From positions 491,865-555,864 of the forward strand of contig NZ_JACHLL010000002.1 of assembly GCF_014207935.1 (NCBI RefSeq): DNA of 64,000 nucleotides, written 5' to 3'. The DNA comes from Pseudomonas fluvialis (GTDB lineage Bacteria; Pseudomonadota; Gammaproteobacteria; Pseudomonadales; Pseudomonadaceae). The translations under genes were made by a program, and so were the position numbers. Below, one piece after another: positions 16,784 to 27,594 of the stretch. The notes beneath the pieces were generated by a model, which saw nothing but the letters and a program-made list of their open reading frames with translations, searched no databases and had not been told where the DNA came from. Each line of letters opens with the position of its first letter. The first letter of the stretch is position 1.

Positions 16784-17347
16784 TCAAAGCACCTTGAGGT
16801 GGGAGGTATCCGGTGGTGGCGCAGCCGGTTCGGGCCTCGCCTGGCCCATGTCGCTACCCACGGGTGCCAGGCTGAACTGGCTGAGATCCACCGCCGGTGC
16901 TGCAGGATCGACCGGCTGATCCTGCAGGTCGGCACCCACCGGCGCCAGGCCGAAGTCCGGTGCATCCACGCCTGAAAAAGCTGCCATGTACTCATCGCGC
17001 GGCGCCACCTGCAGCCGTCCGCTACTGCCACTCACCGAGCCCGGCGCAGAGGCTGGCGACAAGCTGGGCGCTGGCTGCTCAGCAGGAGGGGGGGCCAACT
17101 CAATATTTTCGATGGGCAAGTCCATATCCAGCACATCCACTACCGCGCCAGCCCGCTCCAGGGTGATGCGGTACTTCTCGGCAGCAGCCGGGTCCAGATT
17201 GTTCTTGATGACCATGCGCCGCCCGGAAAACAGCAGGGCTATGCGCTGAGCATCGGCCTGAAACAGGCGGGCCAGATTGGCCTTGACCTGCTCCAGGTCG
17301 GCACCGGGCTGGATCTGCCCGGAAAAGGCAATCTCGTAACGGCTCAT
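16784..17347 (-). CDS. Conserved hypothetical protein with N-terminal small alpha/beta domain
   Basis: 187 residues. The N-terminal 75 residues (YEIAFSGQIQPGADLEQVKA ... AGAVVDVLDM) form a compact alpha/beta domain that I have seen at the N-terminus of other Pseudomonas proteins of unknown role. The remaining 110 residues are Pro/Ala-rich and low-complexity, with two related short segments, DFGLAPVGADL and QFSLAPVGSDM, suggesting a binding motif repeated in a disordered tail. AGGAG precedes the ATG at 17347. It converges with ychJ. No membrane segment. Confidence 0.7.
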   Translation of the reverse strand: MSRYEIAFSGQIQPGADLEQVKANLARLFQADAQRIALLFSGRRMVIKNNLDPAAAEKYRITLERAGAVVDVLDMDLPIENIELAPPPAEQPAPSLSPASAPGSVSGSSGRLQVAPRDEYMAAFSGVDAPDFGLAPVGADLQDQPVDPAAPAVDLSQFSLAPVGSDMGQARPEPAAPPPDTSHLKVL

Positions 17348-17526
17348 GGTCACACTCCTGTCAAAATGACGCGCTAGGCTCGCGCGCCGCTGGCGGGCAA
17401 AGGCGCCTGCGGCCAGCACTCCGGCACGCTCTTGGCCCGACAGTATGGCGCAGGTTTTTTTCCGCCCACAACCGATTGCAGCCAAGCGCTTGCTTGTTAC
17501 ACTGGGCCATCTGGTGGAGTAACCGC

Positions 17527-18024
17527 ATGCGGCAACAGGCACAACTGATAACAATAATAAGCCGACTGATCCTGTTGAGCCTGCTAATGGCCGTGAATGG
17601 GTGCTCTACCTGGTTCACTGGCGAGTTCACCGCGCCCAAGGTGCATCTGGTCAAGGTCGACATCATCAAGGCCAAGCTGCTTGAGCAGCGCTTCATGCTG
17701 CATTTTCGCATCGAAAATCCCAACGATTTCAGCCTGCCCATCCGTGGCCTGAGCTACAACGTCAGCCTCAACAACATCAAACTGGCCGAGGGCCAGACCA
17801 GCACCTGGTTCACGGTGCCCGCTCATGGGCGTGAAACCTTCAAGGTGCCGGTCAACACCAACCTGTGGCGTCACGTCAAACGGGTGGTGAAGATGCTTGA
17901 GCGGCCGGACCAACCGATCCGCTATCAGCTGTCCGGTGAAGTCGAAACCGGGCTGATGTTTGGCAAGAGCGTGCACGTACAACGCGAAGGCGAGATAATT
18001 CCGGGCAACTACATCCCGGAGTGA
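17527..18024 (+). CDS. LEA type-2 (WHy) domain lipoprotein
   Basis: 165 residues. The signal peptide ends in the lipobox AVNGC (Cys about 26). Residues about 38-150 form a WHy/LEA-2 beta domain: [20 protein letters not shown] is the family hallmark (N-P-N/D with a following hydrophobic strand). GGAG lies 10 bases before the ATG. LEA-2 lipoproteins are common in pseudomonads and linked to desiccation or membrane stress, by inference. The His-rich SEC-C gene starts 5 bp downstream on the same strand. Confidence 0.85.
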   Translation: MRQQAQLITIISRLILLSLLMAVNGCSTWFTGEFTAPKVHLVKVDIIKAKLLEQRFMLHFRIENPNDFSLPIRGLSYNVSLNNIKLAEGQTSTWFTVPAHGRETFKVPVNTNLWRHVKRVVKMLERPDQPIRYQLSGEVETGLMFGKSVHVQREGEIIPGNYIPE

Positions 18025-18029
18025 CTCCC

Positions 18030-18227
18030 ATGAACCAGCAACCCCATGTTCACGGCCCAGACTGCAACCATGATCACGACCATCATCATGATCACGGCCA
18101 CGTGCATGGCCCGCACTGCAACCATGGCCCGGCCGAACCGACTCGCAATCCGCTGAAGGATGTCGGCCGCAATGATCCCTGCCCCTGTGGCAGCGGCAAG
18201 AAATTCAAGAAGTGCCACGCTGCCTGA
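18030..18227 (+). CDS. Small His-rich SEC-C zinc-binding protein
   Basis: 65 residues. The first 33 contain some 12 His plus Cys and Asp in repeated H-x-H/HGPxCNH units (two copies of HVHGP-x-CNH around a run of His/Asp). The C-terminal 22 are a SEC-C motif ([16 protein letters not shown]), the zinc finger that ends SecA. GGAG is 8 bases before the ATG. There is no signal peptide. It is likely a zinc or nickel store/chaperone or a SecB/ribosome-binding accessory; neither is proven. Confidence 0.8.
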   Translation: MNQQPHVHGPDCNHDHDHHHDHGHVHGPHCNHGPAEPTRNPLKDVGRNDPCPCGSGKKFKKCHAA

Positions 18228-18348
18228 GCCCCCTGGCCCATCCGAAGATGGGCCCTGCTCTTGCCTGACCTCCTTGCAGCGCCCGGCCAGCCTCACTAAG
18301 GTAGCCACAACCTCTTCCGCCCCACTTTCCATGCCCCAGGAGCCCGTG

Positions 18349-20889
18349 ATGGCTTTGCGCCTGATCTCCCGTCCTTTTGCCCTCACCGCCACCAGCGCCC
18401 TGCTGGTCAGCATGCTCGGCATCAGTGGCTGTCAGTCTTTCCTCAACGGCCGTTATGCCAGCAGCCTGCATCCGGATCGCGGCAGCGTGGCGGTCAAGGG
18501 ACTGGCGCAGAACGTCAGCATTCGCCGTAACGAACTTGGCATGCCGCTGATCGAAGCCAGCAACTTCCACGACACTCTGTTTGCCATCGGTTACGTGCAC
18601 GCCAGTGACCGCCTCAGCCAGATGGTCGGCATGCGCCTGATGGCCGAGGGGCGTCTGGCCGAGATGGCGGGGGCCGGGGCAGTGGATATCGACCGTTTCA
18701 TGCGCGCGGTCAACCTGAAGAAAAGTGCCGAGGTGCTCTATCGCAATGCCTCACCGCAGCTGAAGAAGTTCTTCGAGGTCTATGCCCGCGGGGTCAACGC
18801 CTACCTGTACCGCTACCAGGACAAACTGCCGATGGACCTGGCCGAGTCCGGTTACCGGCCGGCCTACTGGAAGCCACAGGATTCGGTGCTGATCTTCTGC
18901 CTGCTCAACTTCGGCCTGGCGGTGAATCTGCAGGAGGAAATCGCCTCGCTGGTTCTGGCGCAGAAAGTCGGTGCTGAGAAACTCGCCTGGCTCAGCCCGA
19001 TCTACCCGGACGAACCCTTGCCCTTCGATGAGGCCGAGAAACTCAAGGGCCTGAGCCTGACAGGCCAACTGCAGGGCCTCAGCCAGATCGGTCAGGCCAG
19101 CCAGCAGATCGCCGCGCTCAACATGCTCGGCGTGGCCGCATCGAACAACTGGGCGATCGCGCCACAGCAGGCGCGTTACGGTAAAAGTCTGCTGGCCAAC
19201 GACACGCACCTGCCGATTGCGATGCCCTCGGTGTGGAACTTCATCCACGTCCGCTCGCCGCGCTACCAGGCCGCCGGCGTCTCGGTCGCCGGCGTGCCTG
19301 CAGTGGTCGCCGGCTTCAACGGCAAGCTGGCCTGGGGCATGACCATGGTCATGGCCGACAACCAGGACCTGTTCCTCGAAAAAGTCCGCCGCGAAGGCAA
19401 TCGCCTGCTGTATCTAGCCGATGGCAAGTGGCTGCCGGCCACCGCCCGCCAGGAGACCTTCTTCATCAAGGGCCAGCGACCGATCCGCGAAACCCTGTTC
19501 GAAACCCGCCACGGCCCGCTGCTCAACAGCGTGCTCGGCGAGCGCAAGCACATGCTGCAGCCGATGCAGCTGCAGAGCGGTCTGGGTATCGCCCTGCAGA
19601 CCACCCAGTTCGACGCCGACCAGTCGCTGGATGCCTTCTTCAAGCTGTCCCGCGCCCAGTCGGTGGATGAAGCGCATGAGTCGACCCGGGCCATCCGCGC
19701 CATGGGCCTGAACATGGTCTATGCCGATGCCCAGCACATCGCCTGGCAGGTGACCGGGCGCTACCCGAACCGCCGCGCCGGTCGCGGCCTGCTGCCCTCC
19801 CCCGGCTGGGACAGCCGCTACGACTGGGACGGCTACGCCGATCCGATGCTCCATCCGTACGATCAGGACCCGGCGCAAGGCTGGCTGGGTACAGCCAACC
19901 ACCGTACCGCCCCCAGCGGTTATGGCGTGCAACTGTCCAATTCCTGGTACTACCCCGAGCGTGCCGAACGCATCGCGCAAATGGCCGGCAATGGCAAGCA
20001 GGACCAGAAAAGCATGATTGCCATGCAGTACGACCAGCAGTCGCCGTTCGTGCCCAAACTCCAGGCCGTGCTTAAGGATCCGGCCATGCAACCGGCCCTG
20101 CAGAGTGCGATCAGGTCCCTACCCGCCGCCGAGCGCCAGGACGCCGAACGCAGTCTGCAGAGCCTGCTGCGTTTCAACGGTCGCCTCACGGCCAGCTCAA
20201 CTGACGCCGCGCTGTATGGCGCCTTCCTCCACGAAAGCGCACGGGCGATCTTCCAGGATGAACTCGGCGCTGATGGCACGCCGGCTTGGGAGGCGCTGGT
20301 GGAAACCGCCAACCTGTCCTACTCGGCGCAGGCCGATCACCTGCTCGGCCGGCTCGACAGCCCGTTCTGGGACGACCAGCGCACCGCCCAGAAGGAAGAC
20401 AAGCCGGCGATCCTCGCCCGTAGCCTGGCCGCGGCCCAGGCTTATGCGCGCCAGGCCATGGGCAGCAATCCGGCCAGCTGGCAATGGGGCAAGCTGCACC
20501 AGTACACCTTTGCCACCGAAACGACGCAGATGGCGCCCTACATGAGTGCCAGCGAGCGCACCGGCATCAATGCCATCCGCGACTACCTGGACCGCGGTCC
20601 CTATGCCGCTGGCGGCGACCACAGCACGCTGAATGTGTCGGCCTACCACTGGGGCAAGGACTTCGATACCTGGCTGATTCCGGCCATGCGCATCGTTGTC
20701 GACTTCAGCCGAGAGGAACCGCTGATTGGCCTGAACAGCACCGGCCAGTCCGGCAACCCGGCCAGCCCGCACTACGCCGACGGCATCGACGCCTGGCTCA
20801 AGGGCCAGTATATGAGCTTCCCGTTCCAGTCGAAGAACCTCGAACGCGCCTACGGCAACACCCGCCTGACCCTTACGCCGGGGCGCTGA
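18349..20889 (+). CDS. quiP: Penicillin acylase family N-acyl-homoserine lactone acylase, QuiP-like
   Basis: 846 residues, practically the length I recall for P. aeruginosa QuiP (847). N-terminal signal with lipobox GISGC (Cys about 28), so probably a lipoprotein. Ntn-hydrolase features: alpha-subunit (about 40-240), a spacer, then Ser265 in [10 protein letters not shown], which becomes the N-terminal nucleophile after self-cleavage, followed by the beta subunit with [11 protein letters not shown] and [14 protein letters not shown]. The reaction would be removal of the acyl chain from long-chain homoserine lactones, or of aromatic acyl groups. AGGAG sits 7 bases before the ATG. A terminator follows. 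Substrate range is inference from family. Confidence 0.85.
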   Translation: MALRLISRPFALTATSALLVSMLGISGCQSFLNGRYASSLHPDRGSVAVKGLAQNVSIRRNELGMPLIEASNFHDTLFAIGYVHASDRLSQMVGMRLMAEGRLAEMAGAGAVDIDRFMRAVNLKKSAEVLYRNASPQLKKFFEVYARGVNAYLYRYQDKLPMDLAESGYRPAYWKPQDSVLIFCLLNFGLAVNLQEEIASLVLAQKVGAEKLAWLSPIYPDEPLPFDEAEKLKGLSLTGQLQGLSQIGQASQQIAALNMLGVAASNNWAIAPQQARYGKSLLANDTHLPIAMPSVWNFIHVRSPRYQAAGVSVAGVPAVVAGFNGKLAWGMTMVMADNQDLFLEKVRREGNRLLYLADGKWLPATARQETFFIKGQRPIRETLFETRHGPLLNSVLGERKHMLQPMQLQSGLGIALQTTQFDADQSLDAFFKLSRAQSVDEAHESTRAIRAMGLNMVYADAQHIAWQVTGRYPNRRAGRGLLPSPGWDSRYDWDGYADPMLHPYDQDPAQGWLGTANHRTAPSGYGVQLSNSWYYPERAERIAQMAGNGKQDQKSMIAMQYDQQSPFVPKLQAVLKDPAMQPALQSAIRSLPAAERQDAERSLQSLLRFNGRLTASSTDAALYGAFLHESARAIFQDELGADGTPAWEALVETANLSYSAQADHLLGRLDSPFWDDQRTAQKEDKPAILARSLAAAQAYARQAMGSNPASWQWGKLHQYTFATETTQMAPYMSASERTGINAIRDYLDRGPYAAGGDHSTLNVSAYHWGKDFDTWLIPAMRIVVDFSREEPLIGLNSTGQSGNPASPHYADGIDAWLKGQYMSFPFQSKNLERAYGNTRLTLTPGR

Positions 20890-20963
20890 CGACCACTCGT
20901 CGCCTGGCGCTGAACTTACTGCCGCCGGGTGACTCAGAGTTAACGGACTTACTCCATATCTTC

Positions 20964-20990
20964 AGGGCGCTCTCGGGCGCCCTTTCTTTT
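20964..20990 (+). terminator. Intrinsic terminator of the acylase gene
   Basis: Stem AGGGCGC/GCGCCCT with a 6-base loop followed by TTCTTTT, 75 bp after the acylase stop codon. Confidence 0.75.
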
Positions 20991-21042
20991 GCCCGTCATT
21001 GTCCGCCGTTGTGAGCTAGCGTTTTAAGGCACACCCGGCGGA

Positions 21043-22260
<1,218 letters not shown>

Positions 22261-22269
22261 GCGCCGCGC

Positions 22270-23556
22270 TTAACGTGGCGCGGTAGCGCGAACGGCATTG
22301 CGCGTGTGCGCGCCAAAATGGCCGATCAGCTCGATGATCAGCTGCTGCAGCTGCGCATCAGGCCTGGCCGCGGTCAGCTGGTTACCCTGACGAAAATCCC
22401 CGACGGCCGGCTGCTGCTCCAGCCACTGGCCGATCAGCCCGTCGAACTGATCGGCACGCTGGTGCGACTCCAGGGCCACGGTGTCACGCAGGTAGCGATA
22501 ATCGAACGGTGGATAGCGGCCATCATTGGCTGCCTCGGCATAGGCCTTGAGCAACGAGCGCTGGCTATCGCCGCTGGCCATCTCACCGCGCAGCCACTGC
22601 AGCTGATATTTCTCCACCTCGGTATGGCGCGTGGCCACGCGCGCCATGGCCGCCTGCTTGTCCGCCGGGAAACCGCCGAGCGCCTTGGCTGCCGTCCACA
22701 ACAGGCCCGTCGTGGTTGAGCCCGGCAGCACGCTGGCGTGATAGGGCTGAGTCATATCTTGGATGTAATGCAGCCCCCAGCCGAGGAACCGGTAGCCCCA
22801 GTACGGATGCCCCCGTTCGAAGGCAAAGCGAGCCAGACCGATGTACTGATAGGAACGCCACTGCGGATAGGTGCGGCGCAGGAAAGGCCCCGCGGCGAAC
22901 ACCAGCGGATCCTCGTGGTAGTAGCCGATATGAAACGGCGCCTGCGAGGAATACTCGAAGCGCGCGTCGCCGAACGGCTGCGTCCCGAAGTTGTAGCGCG
23001 CCCCTGCCGTGCCCGGGTTATCACTGAACAGATTGATATCATGGCCGTAGTCCGGCTCGTCTGCGGCACTGCTGAGCACCGCCAGCGGGCTGAGCAACTC
23101 GCCCTCGCCAACCTTGAAGAAACGCCATTCGCTCCACAGGCTGAGTTTGCGATACACCGTCACCGCACCGGCATCCAGACGCTCACGCTGCCCCGGCGCA
23201 ACGCCGGGAACGGCCTGAATGAACAATGCCAGGCGGGTTTCCGGGTTGATCCGCAAGGCCTGCAGGAAAGCACTACGGCGATCGGCAGCACCGGCCTGCC
23301 AGCGCAGCTCATCGGGGCGCGATGGGTACTCCTCGAACTGCGCGCGGGCAAAGCGTTCCTGCTCGTCCAGCAGCACCCGTAGGCCTTCTTCCTCAGCCTC
23401 GAGGAAACGCTCCAGAGACTCGACCCGCAGGGTTTCTGCGGCCATCCCCTGCAGGGGCGCCAGCGCCAAGCTGCTACCCAGCGAATGATTGGACCAAGCC
23501 TGCACCTGCAAGGGCAGCAGCAAGAGCACAGAGAAGCAGGCAGACAGCAGTTTCAT
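22270..23556 (-). CDS. Secreted zinc-dependent phospholipase C / S1-P1 nuclease-fold hydrolase
   Basis: 428 residues. The signal peptide is predicted to end QVQA|WSNHS, leaving Trp as residue 1 of the mature enzyme. In Bacillus PLC and fungal S1/P1 nucleases an N-terminal Trp donates metal ligands from its amino group. A second hallmark is LHYIQDMTQPYH (about residues 260-271), which fits the H-x3-D-x2-QP-x-H zinc motif of that superfamily. The mature protein is about twice the usual length, with a helical insert after the N-terminus. Substrate (phospholipid or nucleic acid) is open. GGAG precedes the ATG. Convergent with the cyclase gene, 9 bp apart. Confidence 0.75.
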   Translation of the reverse strand: MKLLSACFSVLLLLPLQVQAWSNHSLGSSLALAPLQGMAAETLRVESLERFLEAEEEGLRVLLDEQERFARAQFEEYPSRPDELRWQAGAADRRSAFLQALRINPETRLALFIQAVPGVAPGQRERLDAGAVTVYRKLSLWSEWRFFKVGEGELLSPLAVLSSAADEPDYGHDINLFSDNPGTAGARYNFGTQPFGDARFEYSSQAPFHIGYYHEDPLVFAAGPFLRRTYPQWRSYQYIGLARFAFERGHPYWGYRFLGWGLHYIQDMTQPYHASVLPGSTTTGLLWTAAKALGGFPADKQAAMARVATRHTEVEKYQLQWLRGEMASGDSQRSLLKAYAEAANDGRYPPFDYRYLRDTVALESHQRADQFDGLIGQWLEQQPAVGDFRQGNQLTAARPDAQLQQLIIELIGHFGAHTRNAVRATAPR

Positions 23557-23679
23557 CACAGACTCCAGGCAGACATCCGGCCACGACCACAACAACGGCC
23601 ACTCTAGCCTTGCAGCCTACCAGTCATGCTCCGCCGGAACATTGTCCACTCCGGCCATTGCCACTCACCAATCACGCCG

Positions 23680-24405
23680 TCACTGCGGCAGATAGCGCAG
23701 CCGGATGCGCTGATCCTCGCCGCGCTGCTGCACCCGCAGCAACGCCTGATCGAAGCGGTCCCGCTGTTCGGCACGGATAAAGCCGACCTGATAGGGCGTA
23801 GGCGGGAAGATGGCGAACCAGTCCACCGCCTGGGTGGTATCGACCTGATCGGCAACCTCGCGACTGAGGTACTCGAAGATATTGCGCTCGGCCACCACCA
23901 GATCGGTGCGACCACTGAACAGCAGGCGGTTGCGCCCAAGCTGCTGGGCCTCCTCGTGGTAGCGCGGGTTGTTCTCGGCCATCTGCTGGAATTCCGGCCC
24001 AAGCAGATAACGGGCGCGCTGGTAGGCACTGATCGAAAAGCTCGCAAGGTCGGCGACCTTGCGGATCGACAGATGCCGCGAAGCCAGGGCACCCACCATG
24101 TTCTGGTAATGAATATAGGGCTGCGAGTAGAAGGCCTTGACCCCGCTGCGCTCATTGGTCGTGGTGATGGCATCGATCTCGCCCCGCGCCAGCAGCAGGT
24201 GCAGACGCTCCTGCGGGGCATACACTGGATCGATCTGCCAGCCCGCCTCGCTGACCGCCGCGGCGACGATTTCGTACTCGATACCGCGCTGCAGGCCCTC
24301 GAAGATATAGGGAGGCTTGTGCAGGCCGAAGCCAACACGCAACAGCTCCGCACCCCAGCTCACTTGCAGGCTTGCGCACCACACCAGCAGCCAGCACCAC
24401 CGCAT
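23680..24405 (-). CDS. Periplasmic solute-binding protein, family 3
   Basis: 241 residues with a signal peptide (MRWCWLLVWCASLQVSWG). The mature part has the SBP-bac-3 order: LRVGFGLHKPPYIFE (ligand loop), GIEYEIVAAAVSEAGW, ARGEIDAITTTNERSG, FYSQPYIHYQNMV and a lobe II ending at RYLPQ. It binds an amino acid or similar polar ligand, but no ABC permease or ATPase is adjacent, so it may be an orphan or a signalling sensor. Alternative starts upstream (ATG 24423) give an 8-residue extension; 24405 fits the signal peptide. The phospholipase gene lies downstream on the same strand with 123 bases between. Confidence 0.8.
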   Translation of the reverse strand: MRWCWLLVWCASLQVSWGAELLRVGFGLHKPPYIFEGLQRGIEYEIVAAAVSEAGWQIDPVYAPQERLHLLLARGEIDAITTTNERSGVKAFYSQPYIHYQNMVGALASRHLSIRKVADLASFSISAYQRARYLLGPEFQQMAENNPRYHEEAQQLGRNRLLFSGRTDLVVAERNIFEYLSREVADQVDTTQAVDWFAIFPPTPYQVGFIRAEQRDRFDQALLRVQQRGEDQRIRLRYLPQ

Positions 24406-24514
24406 AGACACTGCCCCCGTCATCACTGCGCCGTATAGTCGGCAATAGCGCTGCCACCGGCAGCATCAGTCTAGACTGATGCCTCCCGTGCAACCCAGTT
24501 TGTGGAGCCCCATC

Positions 24515-25495
24515 ATGTTGAAAGCCGAATACCAGCAACGCGGCCCGGTGCCGCAGGACGTCATCGCCGCCGTGCCCTTCGACCTGCCGGAACTCGGCGC
24601 CGGCGAAGCCCGGGTAAAAGTGCTGGCGGCACCCATCAACCCCTCCGACGTCCTCACCCTGACCGGTGAATACGGCATGCTGCCGCCGCTGCCGGCCATT
24701 GGCGGCAACGAAGGTGTCGGCCGCGTGGAGGCGGTAGCCGCCGACGTCGAGGGCCTCAAGCCCGGCCAGATGGTGCTGCTGCCGGTCGGTTGCGGCACCT
24801 GGCGCAGCCACCTGCAAGTCAAGGCCAAGCAACTGATCGCACTGCCGGAGGCCGACCCGCTGCAACTGGCCATGCTCACGGTCAACCCGCCGACCGCCTA
24901 CCTGATGCTGCGTGAGTTCGTCGACCTCAAACCTGGCGACTGGGTCATCCAGAACGCCGCCAACTCCGGGGTCGGCAGCTATCTGATTCAGCTTGCGAAA
25001 ATCCGCGGCCTGAAGACGGTCAACGTGGTCCGCCGCGAGTCGGCCATCGACACCGTCAACGCCGAAGGCGGCGATGTGGTATTGGTCGACGGCCGCGACC
25101 TGCACAAGCGTGTGCGCGAGGCCACGGGTGGCGCGGCCATCAAGCTGGGCATCGACGCCGTGGCCGGGCAGTCCACCGATCATCTGGCCCAGTGCCTGGC
25201 CGAGGAAGGCGTGCTGGTCAACTACGGCCGCATGAGCGGCGAGCCGTGCCAGGTCACGCCCAGCTCGTTCGTCTTCCGCGACGTTACCCTGCGCGGCTTC
25301 TGGCTGGCCAAATGGTTCCAGAAGGCCAGCCAGGCCGAGCAGATGCAGGTGTTCGGCGAGCTGATCGGACTGATCGCCCAAGGCAAGCTGAAGACCCGCA
25401 TCGGCGCCACCTACGACGTCAGCGAGATCCAGCAGGCGGTGGCCGCCGCAGCGGCCGGCGAACGCGACGGCAAGATCCTCGTCGTGCCCAAGTGA
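24515..25495 (+). CDS. Medium-chain NADPH oxidoreductase, enoyl-thioester-reductase-like
   Basis: 326 residues, MDR superfamily without zinc ligands. NPSDVLTLTGEYG (about 42-54) carries the Tyr that is catalytic in trans-2-enoyl reductases (Etr1/MECR group), and VIQNAANSGVGSYLIQLAK is the NADPH-binding GxGxxG-type motif used by those enzymes. RDVTLRGFWLAKW near 262 is also typical. It probably reduces 2-enoyl-CoA/ACP or a quinone. GGAG is 10 bases before the ATG at 24515. An upstream in-frame ATG (24479) has no ribosome site. Monocistronic, closed by a terminator. Confidence 0.85.
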   Translation: MLKAEYQQRGPVPQDVIAAVPFDLPELGAGEARVKVLAAPINPSDVLTLTGEYGMLPPLPAIGGNEGVGRVEAVAADVEGLKPGQMVLLPVGCGTWRSHLQVKAKQLIALPEADPLQLAMLTVNPPTAYLMLREFVDLKPGDWVIQNAANSGVGSYLIQLAKIRGLKTVNVVRRESAIDTVNAEGGDVVLVDGRDLHKRVREATGGAAIKLGIDAVAGQSTDHLAQCLAEEGVLVNYGRMSGEPCQVTPSSFVFRDVTLRGFWLAKWFQKASQAEQMQVFGELIGLIAQGKLKTRIGATYDVSEIQQAVAAAAAGERDGKILVVPK

Positions 25496-25511
25496 GTGTG
25501 ACTGCGGCATG

Positions 25512-25540
25512 AAAAAGGGCGCCCCAAGGCGCCCTTTTTG
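25512..25540 (+). terminator. Intrinsic terminator
   Basis: Stem AAAAAGGGCGCC/GGCGCCCTTTTT with a 4-base loop. It lies between the oxidoreductase and helicase genes, which converge, and is symmetrical enough to serve both. Confidence 0.85.
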
Positions 25541-25566
25541 TTTCCCGGAGTTTTCCCCCGAAATGC

Positions 25567-26922
25567 TTACTCGGCAGCTGGCGCCGCCGGCTTGCGCCGC
25601 TTCAGCGGAGCGGTACCGTCGGTATTGCCAACCAGACTCGGGCCGGAAGACTTGGCCTTGTCGGCGCTCGGCTTGCGCCGCGCCGGGGCTTTGCTTGCGG
25701 TCTTCTTGCCATCTTTCTTGTCGGTCTTTTTCTTCTTCACACCAGCCGCCTTGCCCGAGGCCTTGAGCTTCTTCGGCCCCTGGTAGTGAGCTTTCAGGCC
25801 CTGGATGTTGCGCCGCTCGAAACGCTGCTTGAGATAGCGCTCGATGCTCGACATCAGGTTCCAGTCGCCATGGCAGATCAGCGAGATGGCCAGCCCCTCG
25901 GCGCCGGCGCGGCCGGTACGGCCGATACGGTGCACATACTCGTCACCCGAGCGCGGCAGGTCGAAGTTGATCACCAGATCCAGTCCTTCGACATCCAAAC
26001 CACGAGCCGCCACATCAGTGGCCACCAGGATCTTGGCGCCGCCCTGCTTCATGCGCTCGATGGCCTGCTTGCGCTCCTTGTGGTCCTTGTCGCCGTGCAG
26101 GATGAACACCTTGTGCTGGCTGGCTACCAGATGGCCATAGAGGCGGTCGGCCTGGGCGCGGGTGTTGGTGAAGATGATCGCCTTCTGGTAGGTCTCATTG
26201 GCCAGCAACCACTCGACCAGACGCTCCTTGTGGGCATTGTCGTCGGCGGTGATGACCTGCTGGCGAGTGCCCTCGTTGAGCTCGCTGACCCGGTTGATCT
26301 GCAGGTGCAGCGGCTCGCGCAGCACGCTGGCGACCATCTCGCGCAGACCGCTGCCACCGTTAGTTGCGGAGAACAGCATGGTCTGCTGGCGCTGCGCACA
26401 CTCGTCAGCCAGACGTTTGACGTCTTCGGCAAAGCCCATGTCGAGCATGCGGTCGGCCTCGTCCAGCACCAGCACCTCGACCTGATTGAGCTTGAGATGA
26501 CCGGCATTGAGGTGTTCGAGCAGGCGGCCCGGGGTGGCAATCAGCACATCCGGGCATTTGCGCAGCAGAGCAGCCTGCACCTTGAAGTCCTCGCCACCGG
26601 TGATCAGACCGGACTTGATAAAGGTGAACTGGGAGAACCGCTCGACTTCCTTGAGCGTCTGCTGGGCCAGCTCGCGGGTCGGCAGCAGGATCAGCGAACG
26701 CACATCGCTGCGCGCCTGTGAGGCGCCGTCGCCGAGCAGGCGGTTGAGCAGCGGCAACACGAAGGCCGCGGTCTTGCCACTGCCGGTCTGCGCCGTCACC
26801 TGCAGGTCACGGCCCTCCAGGGCCGGCGGAATCGCCGTCAGCTGCACAGGCGTGGGCTCGATGAATTTGAGCTCAGCCACGGCTTTGAGCAGGCGTTCAT
26901 GCAGGGCAAATTGGGCAAACAC
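25567..26922 (-). CDS. DEAD-box RNA helicase (SrmB/RhlE group)
   Basis: 451 residues. All core motifs are readable: Q motif (FIEPTPVQ), AQTGSGKT, PTRELAQQ, TPGRLLEH, DEADRMLDMGF, SAT, GDKDHKERKQAIERMK, ATDVAARGLD and HRIGRTGRAG. The last 75 residues are Lys/Ala/Pro-rich and basic (KAAGVKKKKTDKKDGKKTA), an RNA-binding tail. The GTG at 26922 is preferred over the GTG three codons upstream because GAGG lies 8 bases before it. Role: ATP-driven RNA remodelling in ribosome assembly or decay, often cold-linked. Confidence 0.93.
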   Translation of the reverse strand: MFAQFALHERLLKAVAELKFIEPTPVQLTAIPPALEGRDLQVTAQTGSGKTAAFVLPLLNRLLGDGASQARSDVRSLILLPTRELAQQTLKEVERFSQFTFIKSGLITGGEDFKVQAALLRKCPDVLIATPGRLLEHLNAGHLKLNQVEVLVLDEADRMLDMGFAEDVKRLADECAQRQQTMLFSATNGGSGLREMVASVLREPLHLQINRVSELNEGTRQQVITADDNAHKERLVEWLLANETYQKAIIFTNTRAQADRLYGHLVASQHKVFILHGDKDHKERKQAIERMKQGGAKILVATDVAARGLDVEGLDLVINFDLPRSGDEYVHRIGRTGRAGAEGLAISLICHGDWNLMSSIERYLKQRFERRNIQGLKAHYQGPKKLKASGKAAGVKKKKTDKKDGKKTASKAPARRKPSADKAKSSGPSLVGNTDGTAPLKRRKPAAPAAE

Positions 26923-27056
26923 GGCGGGCACCTCGGTGAAAAACGGGAAATCAGTTGCATAGGGTAACGGTTAGCGAGACAAATCGCCCCTTTTACTGCG
27001 CGCAGTTCGGCCTAAACTGGCAATTGTCTGTTACCGACCATTGCCCGGAGGCAAGC

Positions 27057-27542
27057 ATGTCACTCCCCCGCATTTTCCTGCTTGGCGCCAGTGCGCTGGT
27101 CCTGAGCCTGTCGCTGCAGGCCGCCCCGAACAACGACAAGGGCCAAGGCCAGGGCAACAAGGGTCAGCAGCACAGCCAGAAACAGAACGGCCAGGGCTCA
27201 TCGAACAAGCCTGCGCAATACCACGACGACGGTGGCAAGCAGAGCCAGAACCGCCAGCGCGATTACCGCAACGACTACGACGATGACCTCAGCGATATCG
27301 AGCGCATCCTGCGCGGCTACCAGAGCCCGACCCCGGCCAAGGCCCTGCCACCGGGCATCGCCAAGAACCTCGCGCGAGGCAAGCCGCTGCCGCCCGGTAT
27401 CGCCAAGCAGATCGACCCGGCCCTGGCCCGTCAGTTGCCCTACTACCCAGGTTACGAGTGGCGCCAGTACGGCACCGATGCGGTACTGGTCGAGGTCGGC
27501 ACCACGGTGGTACGCGAAGTCCTGCGCGACATCCTGCGCTGA
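27057..27542 (+). CDS. CigR-like exported protein (RcnB-type)
   Basis: 161 residues. Signal peptide (FLLGASALVLSLSLQAA), then about 60 residues rich in Gln, Asn, Gly and Lys, and a C-terminal domain with two copies of a short element: ALPPGIAKNLARGKPLPPGIAKQ. This LPPGI(A/R)K repeat and the final VEVGTTVVREVLRDIL are marks of the CigR/RcnB group. CigR restrains virulence in Salmonella; no such role is shown in pseudomonads. GGAG precedes the ATG by 6 bases. The next gene starts 53 bp downstream on the same strand. Confidence 0.8.
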   Translation: MSLPRIFLLGASALVLSLSLQAAPNNDKGQGQGNKGQQHSQKQNGQGSSNKPAQYHDDGGKQSQNRQRDYRNDYDDDLSDIERILRGYQSPTPAKALPPGIAKNLARGKPLPPGIAKQIDPALARQLPYYPGYEWRQYGTDAVLVEVGTTVVREVLRDILR

Positions 27543-27594
27543 AGCCGGGGCCCGGCCACAGGAGAAGAGCATTGACCTGTAGCAGTTTGCCAGC

